Part shown: positions 49,150-54,504 of the stretch, in pieces
Layout: every line of letters starts with the position of its first letter
Position numbering within the stretch: position 1 is the stretch's first letter
Assembly (NCBI GenBank): GCA_938044705.1
Contig: CALIOL010000161.1
Location: forward strand, 1 to 54,504
Origin: an uncultured Ilumatobacter sp.
GTDB lineage: Bacteria > Actinomycetota > Acidimicrobiia > Acidimicrobiales > Ilumatobacteraceae
Length of the DNA stretch: 54,504 nucleotides
Direction of reading: 5' to 3'
Position numbers and translations under genes: made by a program
The notes under the pieces: model-generated
The model's input: the letters and a program-made list of their open reading frames with translations, nothing else
Told to the model about the DNA's origin: nothing
Database searches by the model: none

Positions 49150-49761
49150 ATGACGATTTCGAAGGGCGCCGACTGGGGCCAACCGGTGGAGCGGCCGCTG
49201 GACTTGCGGATTGCTGCGAGTGACCTCGAACTCGCGCAGATGCTCGATGACGGGTCGGGTCAACCGACAGCGGTGAGCTCGGGAGACATGCATCGCACCG
49301 TGGGGTCTCGCCCCGTGGGCGATCGAAGCGAGCTCCGTGCACTTCCCGTGGATCTGCTCCGTGTGTCGCTCGACGATGGTGCGCCCGTGGTCGCGGTTGC
49401 CCACGTGCTCGCTCGGAGCCCCTGGCGAGCTGGCGGCTGGTGGCGCGGCGACGCCCTTGCCGTGATGAACGCCGAGTTCGTCGGAAACTTCGATGTCGCG
49501 CCGCGGGGTCACCCCAACGACGGTCGAGTCGAGACGTTTCGCGCGGGACCCGAGCTGAGCATTCGTCAGCGGTGGGAGGTGCGGCGGCGTCTGCCGAGCG
49601 CCCGACACCTGCCGCACCCGCTGATCGCAGCGCGTCCTGTGCGGTCGATGACCTGGGAGTTCGAGCGGCGCCAAGCCGTCCGAATCGACGGGCGTGCGGC
49701 CGGCACAGCTCGTCAGATCACGGTCGAGGTCGAGGCTGATGCGGCGGTCTTGTATGCCTGA
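49150..49761 (+). CDS. Hypothetical protein, DAGK/YegS C-terminal-domain-like
   Basis: 203-residue beta-rich protein. The phrase DVAPRGHPNDGRVETF and the strands VAVAHVLARS and LAVMNAEFVGNFDV resemble the C-terminal beta-sandwich of diacylglycerol/lipid kinases (YegS type). There the HPNDG loop lies near the active site. No kinase nucleotide domain is present. Thirteen bases separate it from helY, and its end overlaps the ThyX-like gene by eight bases, so it is in an operon. Function unknown; the lipid-kinase link is a motif-level inference. Confidence 0.75.
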   Translation: MTISKGADWGQPVERPLDLRIAASDLELAQMLDDGSGQPTAVSSGDMHRTVGSRPVGDRSELRALPVDLLRVSLDDGAPVVAVAHVLARSPWRAGGWWRGDALAVMNAEFVGNFDVAPRGHPNDGRVETFRAGPELSIRQRWEVRRRLPSARHLPHPLIAARPVRSMTWEFERRQAVRIDGRAAGTARQITVEVEADAAVLYA

Positions 49762-51433
49762 CTTCGAAGACCATCGCGAGAACCAGGGGGACGATCCCGG
49801 CTCCGACGCCTCGGGGGCCGTAGAGTCTCCGACCGTGGCCGTGTACGTCCCCGAGTCCTTCACCGCGGACGAAGCTGATGTTCTCCGTCGGTACTTCACA
49901 AATCTCGACGGGCCGGTGTTCGCGCTCGTCAACTTGCCGGAGGTTGTGAAAGGCGCGCTGTTCGCCAGGTACAGCAGGAGTCCCAAGTCGTTGCGACGTC
50001 TTTTTTTGGACGAGTTCGTCGGCGATCTGGACATCAAGGGGGATCAGTCGATCGATGCGACCATCGGGCTCGACCGGGCCGAGGAGCTCTACGAGCGAGT
50101 CTTCTTCGACTACGGCGACGACTCGGTTGCGCAACTCGGCGGTGTTCACCTGGCGTGCGAGCAGGCCTCGAACCTGTTGACGAAGGTGCTCGAGTGGGGT
50201 CGCCTCATGAGTTACCTCGAGCAGAGCACGCGATACATCGCCTACGACTCCCGCCTCGGCGGTCGCTACCGGTACCACCGCGACCCCGATGTCTTGGCAG
50301 GCGCACTCGGGACTCGATACGTCGGGGACATGGATCGAATGTTCGATGCGTACAGCCAGTGTGCTGAATACGTGACCGACCACGTCCGCAGCACGGTCGA
50401 GCGAGGTCCGGACGACAGTGAGTTCGTTTATCGCACAGCGACGCGGGCCAAAGCGCTCGACGCCGTGCGTGGGATGCTGCCCGCCGCGGCCACATCGAAC
50501 GTCGGGATCTACGGGACCGGTCAAGCGTTCGAAGCGCTGCTGCTGCGGATGCGCTCGCATCCACTGCCCGAGGCGCGGAGCTACTCAGATCTGATGCTCC
50601 ACGAGCTCCGCAAGGTGATCCCGAGCTTCCTTCGTCGTGTCGATCTCCCCGAGCGAGGTGGAAAGTGGGTCGACTACCTGACGGACACTCGAGAGTCCTC
50701 GGGCGCGCTGGTGTCTGATCTCCTCGGCGACACTCCGGTCGAGCCGAGCCCCGAGGTCGCCCTCGTCGACTTCGATCCCGATGCCGAGGACAACCTGCTC
50801 GCAGCCATCTGCTACTCGCACTCGTCGCTGCCGGAAGCCCAGATCCTGGCGAAGGTTCGCGACTTCAGCGTCGACGAACGCGTCGCGCTGTTCAAGGCCT
50901 ACATCGGTGATCGATCGAACCGTCGACACAAGCCGGGCCGAGCATTCGAGCGCAGCTTCTACCGGTTCGATGTGTTGAGCGACTATGGCGCCTTCCGAGA
51001 CATGCAGCGTCACCGGATGCTGACGATCGAGTGGCAGAAACTCACTCCGAATCACGGGTACACGCGCCCGGAGCTGGCGGAGGAAGCCGGCGTCGGCGGC
51101 CTGTTCGACGAGACGATGCAACGTTCTGCGGACCTCCACGATGCGATGCACGAGGCGTACCCGGAACAGGCGCCGTATGCGGTTTCGATGGCGTACCGAA
51201 TGCGGTACAACATGCAGTTCAACGTGCGCGAGGCGTTTCACATGCTGGAGCTCCGTTCGTCCCCGCAGGGACATCCTTCCTACCGACGTGTCGCTCTCGA
51301 CATGCATCGTTTGATCGGGGAGCAGGCCGGTCACCATGCACTTGCAGCTGCAATGAACTTCATGACCACCGAGGCTCCTGAACTCGAGCGCCTCGAGTCG
51401 GAACGGCGTGCAGAAGCGCGCCGCGAGTCCTGA
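49754..51433 (+). CDS. Tandem ThyX-like (FAD-dependent thymidylate synthase family) protein
   Basis: 559 residues, about twice the length of ThyX, made of two ThyX-like halves. The first half (about 28-300) has EQSTRYIAYDSR (156-167), which matches the NExSxRY part of the ThyX motif. It also has the ATRAKALDAVRGMLPAAATSNV block, but lacks RHR. The second half (about 335-559) has DMQRHRMLTIEW with RHR at 419-421, and AYRMRYNMQFNVREAFHMLELR, but lacks the Ser/Asn/Ser part. Each half alone is degenerate. The pair might still build a composite site for dUMP methylation or have another FAD-linked role. Start ATG 49754 overlaps the previous gene. Confidence 0.8.
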   Translation: MPDFEDHRENQGDDPGSDASGAVESPTVAVYVPESFTADEADVLRRYFTNLDGPVFALVNLPEVVKGALFARYSRSPKSLRRLFLDEFVGDLDIKGDQSIDATIGLDRAEELYERVFFDYGDDSVAQLGGVHLACEQASNLLTKVLEWGRLMSYLEQSTRYIAYDSRLGGRYRYHRDPDVLAGALGTRYVGDMDRMFDAYSQCAEYVTDHVRSTVERGPDDSEFVYRTATRAKALDAVRGMLPAAATSNVGIYGTGQAFEALLLRMRSHPLPEARSYSDLMLHELRKVIPSFLRRVDLPERGGKWVDYLTDTRESSGALVSDLLGDTPVEPSPEVALVDFDPDAEDNLLAAICYSHSSLPEAQILAKVRDFSVDERVALFKAYIGDRSNRRHKPGRAFERSFYRFDVLSDYGAFRDMQRHRMLTIEWQKLTPNHGYTRPELAEEAGVGGLFDETMQRSADLHDAMHEAYPEQAPYAVSMAYRMRYNMQFNVREAFHMLELRSSPQGHPSYRRVALDMHRLIGEQAGHHALAAAMNFMTTEAPELERLESERRAEARRES

Positions 51434-51451
51434 CCTGCGCCTCTCTCGCCG

Positions 51452-51473
51452 TGGTGTGACGGGTGTCACGCCA
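51452..51473 (+). terminator. Hairpin after the ThyX-like gene
   Basis: TGGTGTGAC / GTCACGCCA with a GGGT loop, 9 bp including one G-T pair, 18 bases after the stop. There is no T run. The remaining intergenic sequence up to 51571 shows a weak TATGCT -10-like box and nothing else clear. Confidence 0.4.
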
Positions 51474-51571
51474 TTGCCATCCGACGAGGCGCGCCGACTT
51501 GCGTATGCTCCGCCGAACACGGCCTGCACATGCAGTGCCGACCCGACTGACGAAGCGGACGATCCGACCAC

Positions 51572-52045
51572 ATGGCTGACGACGAGATCATCGACGAAGA
51601 AGAAGAGACCGAGGAAGACGATCCGGACGAAGAGGTTCCGGACGTCGAAGAGCTCGACGTCGATGATGACGTCGCGGTCGTGGTCGATGATGATGACGAC
51701 GACGATGACGTCGTCGATGACGACGACGACGCTGACGATGAGGCGCCGCGCACCAAGCGTAAGAAGCGCAAGGGCGAGGCCGATGACGACGACGATGATG
51801 ACGACGACCTCGATGACGACGATGTCGAAGAGGACCTCGACAAGATCCTGAAGGACCGTCTCGTCGCCAAAGAAGACGAAGACGACGACGAGGAAGAAGA
51901 AGAGGCGCCGGCGAAGGGCGAGGGCGGCGAGCGGCTGCAACCCAAGCAGCAGAACGAGCAGCTGTGTAGCTCGTGCTTCTTGTTGGTCAAGAGCTCGGCG
52001 CCGAATTGTCCGGTCGGCGACGACGACTGTCCGATCTTCTCCTGA
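51572..52045 (+). CDS. Hyperacidic DUF4193-like zinc-ribbon protein
   Basis: 157 residues. The first 110 are almost entirely Asp and Glu, broken only by a basic patch (PRTKRKKRKG, about 60-69) and by EEDLDKILKDRLVAKED. The C-terminus has LCSSCFLLVKSSAPNCPVGDDDC, quoted in part as CSSCFLLV. This matches the CSSCFLV zinc ribbon of actinobacterial DUF4193 proteins, which also carry an acidic helix before it. The acidic region is far longer than in relatives I recall. It may mimic nucleic acid or bind a basic partner such as polymerase or ribosome proteins. That is inference. Confidence 0.82.
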   Translation: MADDEIIDEEEETEEDDPDEEVPDVEELDVDDDVAVVVDDDDDDDDVVDDDDDADDEAPRTKRKKRKGEADDDDDDDDDLDDDDVEEDLDKILKDRLVAKEDEDDDEEEEEAPAKGEGGERLQPKQQNEQLCSSCFLLVKSSAPNCPVGDDDCPIFS

Positions 52046-52059
52046 AGATCCTGGCGACC

Positions 52060-52491
52060 GTGACCGAAGAGCCCCGCGAGGACATCGACCCGGCGGTCAT
52101 CGCGCGTGCAGCAATCGAGACACTCGTCTTCGCCCCGATCGGGCTCGGTGCGAAGTTCGTCGATGATGCCCCAGGAGCGCTGCGTCGGGTCCGTCAGGAG
52201 CTGAGCAACGCTCGCTTCATCGGACGCTTGACCGTCGAGCAGGGCGCAGCGCGACTTCGTGAGCGGGCTGACGAGCAGCCAGCGGGATCCCCACGCGATC
52301 GCGATGCGGTGGAGCCGGCAGGGGAGCGGGGAACACTCCCGATCGAGGGATACGACGAGATGCCCGCAATCGAGATCGTGGCGCTGCTCGAGACGCTCAC
52401 GACGGCTCAGCGTGAGGTGGTGGCCGAGCACGAAGCGGCGCATCGTCGGCGACGTACGGTGCTCGGCAAGATCGCTCAGCTCGACGCATGA
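52060..52491 (+). CDS. Hypothetical protein, 143 aa
   Basis: 143 residues starting at GTG 52060, 15 bases after the acidic protein. The first part (VIARAAIETLVFAPIGLGAK) is hydrophobic-amphipathic. The rest is helical and charged (RVRQELSNARFIGRLTVEQG; EVVAEHEAAHRRRRTVLG). The start is uncertain, since the frame is open further upstream over the previous gene's end. Its stop overlaps the GNAT gene (ATGA). Not recognised. The phrase GLGAKFVDDAPGALRRVRQ recalls small actinobacterial proteins with an N-terminal membrane-associated helix. Confidence 0.66.
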   Translation: MTEEPREDIDPAVIARAAIETLVFAPIGLGAKFVDDAPGALRRVRQELSNARFIGRLTVEQGAARLRERADEQPAGSPRDRDAVEPAGERGTLPIEGYDEMPAIEIVALLETLTTAQREVVAEHEAAHRRRRTVLGKIAQLDA

Positions 52492-52964
52492 GTCTGCTTG
52501 CGGGAGTCGATGATGCAGGCGTGCGCCCTGTCGACCTCGGCGACGCAGATGATGTCGCTCAGTTGAGTCTGCTCGAGGCTGAAGGCCGCTCAGCGCTCGA
52601 TGGGCAGCGTGGCGGCGAGCGTTGGCTCGTCGAGCACCCCGAGGTCGGCGAACAGTGGCGAGAGCGCGGCTCAGCGCCCGGTGCGGACGTCGTGGTGGCA
52701 CACATCGGCCCGGTGGTCGTGGGGTACCTGCTGGCAGATCTCGATGGCGACCAGATCGTCCGTGTCGATCAGGTCTGGGTGACGCCGGAGGCTCGCGAGA
52801 ACGGGTTCGGTGACGCACTTCTCGAGCTGGCGATCGAGCGTGCGAGAGCCCTCGGAGCAGTCGCGGTCGAGGGCCAGGCGTTACCTGGCGACCGCCATAC
52901 GAAGAACCTCTATGAGCGAGCGGGCATCGTTGCTCGCCTCATCACGACCTACCGACCGCTGTGA
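52488..52964 (+). CDS. GNAT family N-acetyltransferase
   Basis: 158-residue acetyl-CoA-dependent transferase. The core is VVVAHIGPVVVGYLLADLDG (strands 2-4), VRVDQVWVTPEARENGFGDALLE (strand 4 and the acetyl-CoA pyrophosphate loop, R-x-x-G-x-G/A type as RENGFGDAL), and AVEGQALPGDRHTKNLYERAGI (strands 5-6, NLYERAGF-like). The acceptor is unknown; small molecules or protein N-termini are usual for the family. It is coupled to the preceding gene and converges with the enoyl-CoA hydratase gene, leaving four bases between stops. Confidence 0.86.
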   Translation: MSLLAGVDDAGVRPVDLGDADDVAQLSLLEAEGRSALDGQRGGERWLVEHPEVGEQWRERGSAPGADVVVAHIGPVVVGYLLADLDGDQIVRVDQVWVTPEARENGFGDALLELAIERARALGAVAVEGQALPGDRHTKNLYERAGIVARLITTYRPL

Positions 52965-52968
52965 GCGC

Positions 52969-53766
52969 CTAGCGGCCCGACCAGTTCGGGGCACGCTTCT
53001 CGATGAAAGCGGTGAGGCCTTCCTTGAGGTCCTCGGACTGCATCACGGTGCCCATCGCAGCGTTCGTCATCGAGATCAAGGTCTCGTCGTTCTCGTATTC
53101 ACTGGCCAGGACGACCTTGCGGCTTTCCCAGACGGCCATCGGGGCGTTCGCGACGATCTGCTCGGCGAGACGCATTGCCTCCTCGGTTGCTTCGCCCGGA
53201 GCGACGAGGCGTGACACCAGCCCGAGCTCGTAGGCGCGTTGAGCGGGAATCGGTTCGCCGGTGAGGATCGCTTCCATCGCAGCGGACTTTCCGATCGCTC
53301 GTGGCAGTCGGAACAGGCCGCCCGCGCCTGCGATGAGGTTGCGTTTGACTTCGGCGAGTCCGAAGGAGGACTGCGTTGTTGCGACAACGAGATCAGCTGC
53401 CAACACGATCTCGCAGCCGCCTGCCGTCGCCAACCCATCGACGGCGACGATTACCGGCTTCTTTCGCTCGCGATAGACGAATCCAGCGAAGTTGCCCCGC
53501 TTGGTGTTGAGGCGGGCTCCCTCGCCGCTGTTGAGCGCCTTCAGGTCCGCTCCGGCGCAGAAGACCGGACGCTGCTGCCCGTCGGTGTTCGCTTGGAGCA
53601 CACCGATCCAGACGTCGTCGTCAGCTTCCATCTGATCGATCGCAGCTTCCATCGCCTCGGCGACGTCGCCATTGACTGCGTTTCGTGCCTCGGGGCGGTT
53701 GAGTGTGATGAGCCCGATCCGGCCGCGTGCCTCGTAGGTGACGTTGTTGTTCGTGGCGTCTGACAT
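52969..53766 (-). CDS. Enoyl-CoA hydratase/isomerase
   Basis: 265-residue crotonase-fold enzyme that adds water to 2-enoyl-CoA in beta-oxidation or related pathways. The oxyanion-hole segments are PVFCAGADLKAL (68-79) and AVDGLATAGGCEIVLAAD (108-125). Both catalytic glutamates seen in true hydratases are present: Glu139 (FGLAEVKRNLIAGAGG) and Glu165 (GKSAAMEAILTG). LTGEPIPAQRAYELGLV fits the C-terminal half, and the hexamer-forming end is normal. Start ATG 53766-53764. Specific substrate unknown. Confidence 0.94.
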   Translation of the reverse strand: MSDATNNNVTYEARGRIGLITLNRPEARNAVNGDVAEAMEAAIDQMEADDDVWIGVLQANTDGQQRPVFCAGADLKALNSGEGARLNTKRGNFAGFVYRERKKPVIVAVDGLATAGGCEIVLAADLVVATTQSSFGLAEVKRNLIAGAGGLFRLPRAIGKSAAMEAILTGEPIPAQRAYELGLVSRLVAPGEATEEAMRLAEQIVANAPMAVWESRKVVLASEYENDETLISMTNAAMGTVMQSEDLKEGLTAFIEKRAPNWSGR

Positions 53767-53823
53767 GGACGCCGACAGTACGACGACGTTTGGTCTCGCG
53801 GCGAATTCGGGACGTCGGCGGCG

Positions 53824-54504
53824 CTACTCGGAGGGTGTTGAGTCGGTTGCCGCTTCTGTGCTCGAGCTGTCGGCCGCGGCCACAGGAGGCTCCTCGTTCG
53901 AGGGCTCGGCAGCGGCAGCCGTATCCGGCTCGGTCGTCGTCTCTGATGCAACGGCGTCCGGCTCGGTCGTCTCCGGTGGCTTGGGCTCCGGCGAGGGAGC
54001 TGGGGTGGCTGCTTCGGTCGCGGGTGCCGCCGCCTCGGCTTCAGGAGCTGTGGGGGCCTCCTCAGGCTTCGGGGCCGCAGCCTCAGGCGTGCTTGCAGCC
54101 TGTTGCTTCTCAGGCTTCGGCTGGCCGCCGCCACGACCGCCCGCGTTGCGGTTGGCGCTGTCACGGCCTCCACCGTCACGGCCGCCACCGTCACGGGCTG
54201 CAGGCTTCTTGCGCTTGTTGTCCTTGCGTGGGCCGGGGCGCAGCGGCTTGGGCCGCGGCGTGTCGGCCGGTACTTCGACACCCAGCAACGCTGCGATCTG
54301 GGGCAGCAATGGGCCGAGCCGGAGTGCGGTCTTGCGCAGATCGTCGGTGATCGACGACGGGGGAGCGGTCGGGTTGACCAGTGTGCGGACCGGCGAGAAT
54401 GCTGCGGCCTCCATGACGGCTGCCCAACGGTCCGATGAGTCCTCGGCGGTCAAGCCAGCGGTTGCTGCCTCGCCGAGCTTTCGAGCCAGTTCGGGTGGGA
54501 ACAT
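53824..54504 (-). CDS. Low-complexity Ala/Pro/Glu-rich protein with Arg-Gly repeats (5' end at window edge)
   Basis: 226 residues if the ATG at 54504-54502 is the start; the window ends there, so an upstream start cannot be excluded. The first 85 residues are ordered-looking (LARKLGEAATAGL, DRWAAVMEAAAFSPVRTL, LGPLLPQIAALLGVEV). A basic RG-rich patch follows (about 90-130, with RDGGG repeats like RNA-binding RGG regions). The rest is an Ala/Pro/Thr/Glu tail of about 95 residues. It may be a nucleic-acid-associated protein with a disordered tail. No family recognised. Confidence 0.65.
   Translation of the reverse strand: MFPPELARKLGEAATAGLTAEDSSDRWAAVMEAAAFSPVRTLVNPTAPPSSITDDLRKTALRLGPLLPQIAALLGVEVPADTPRPKPLRPGPRKDNKRKKPAARDGGGRDGGGRDSANRNAGGRGGGQPKPEKQQAASTPEAAAPKPEEAPTAPEAEAAAPATEAATPAPSPEPKPPETTEPDAVASETTTEPDTAAAAEPSNEEPPVAAADSSSTEAATDSTPSE

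Noticed and set aside
51572-51910. GAC/GAT-rich stretch considered as a DNA tandem repeat or CRISPR-like array
   Set aside because: There is no fixed unit length or spacer; it is explained by coding for an Asp/Glu-rich protein.
50585-51940. 451-codon minus-strand frame with long Val/Ile/Phe runs
   Set aside because: The hydrophobic run is the reverse complement of the Asp/Glu codons of the acidic protein, so the apparent membrane segments are an artefact.
54110-54230. Repeats near the window end as a mobile or regulatory element
   Set aside because: They are in frame inside the RG-rich protein and encode RDGGG units.

Overview
The window is a gene-dense, high-GC stretch of chromosome from an actinobacterium, most likely an Acidimicrobiia (Ilumatobacter-like) lineage. 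The evidence is a complete Pup-proteasome set (Mpa/ARC, Dop, Pup, PrcB, PrcA, PafA), the actinobacterial order TatB-TatC-HelY helicase, a nickel superoxide dismutase with its maturation protease, a DUF4193-type zinc-ribbon protein, and many -10-like hexamers placed 6-8 bases before starts that lack a Shine-Dalgarno. I see no tRNA, rRNA, insertion sequence, phage, integron or CRISPR array. The longest gene-free stretch is 228 bases (32847-33074), and it holds several inverted repeats.

Layout. 1-7655, minus strand: a truncated membrane protein gene, the non-oxidative pentose phosphate pair tal and tkt, then an overlapping three-gene O-acylation operon (SGNH-like lipoprotein, MBOAT acyltransferase, membrane-anchored SGNH protein). 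7747-9579, minus: a hypothetical protein and a small CcdA-like/TlpA-like thiol-redox pair. 9695-10601: divergent sodX and sodN with a visible promoter, leader hairpin and terminator. 10638-12409: a NERD-like protein, a TetR regulator and a hotdog thioesterase. 12477-20657, plus: an NDP-forming acyl-CoA synthetase, two tandem PBP4-type DD-carboxypeptidases, a stand-alone LON domain protein, three small membrane or basic proteins and a secreted sugar dehydrogenase. 20707-22693: a tRNA T-arm modification module (TtuB-like sulfur carrier, TtuA-like thiolase, TrmI m1A58 methyltransferase). 22761-28607: a TMADH/dienoyl-CoA-reductase-like flavoenzyme, a TetR/beta-helix pair, an ECF sigma factor with a LysM-like membrane partner, and a 3Fe-4S ferredoxin.

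28719-43660 is the Pup-proteasome region. mpa is separated from dop by an MFS gene, a saccharopine-dehydrogenase-like gene, a membrane subtilase and a GGDEF-EAL protein. dop-pup-prcB-prcA is compact, and an amidohydrolase and a DUF4870 protein stand before pafA. Pup ends in Glu, so Dop is needed mainly for depupylation. 43711-49761 is a protein-export and RNA segment (lepB, a GDPD on the other strand, tatB, tatC, helY, a small hypothetical). 49754-54504 has a tandem ThyX-like protein, a hyperacidic DUF4193-like protein, a hypothetical, a GNAT acetyltransferase, an enoyl-CoA hydratase and a low-complexity protein at the window edge.

Nothing here is a wholly unknown defence or mobile system. 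The points most worth a second look are the tRNA thiolation/m1A58 operon with a sulfur carrier ending GGAS, the NiSOD with Tyr in place of Pro in its nickel hook, the tandem ThyX-like protein whose two halves keep different parts of the active site, the MBOAT flanked by two SGNH proteins, the membrane subtilase with GREW and WTGAH repeats beside a c-di-GMP protein inside the proteasome region, and the ECF sigma factor paired with a LysM-like protein. All functional calls come from reading the translated sequences; no database search was possible.
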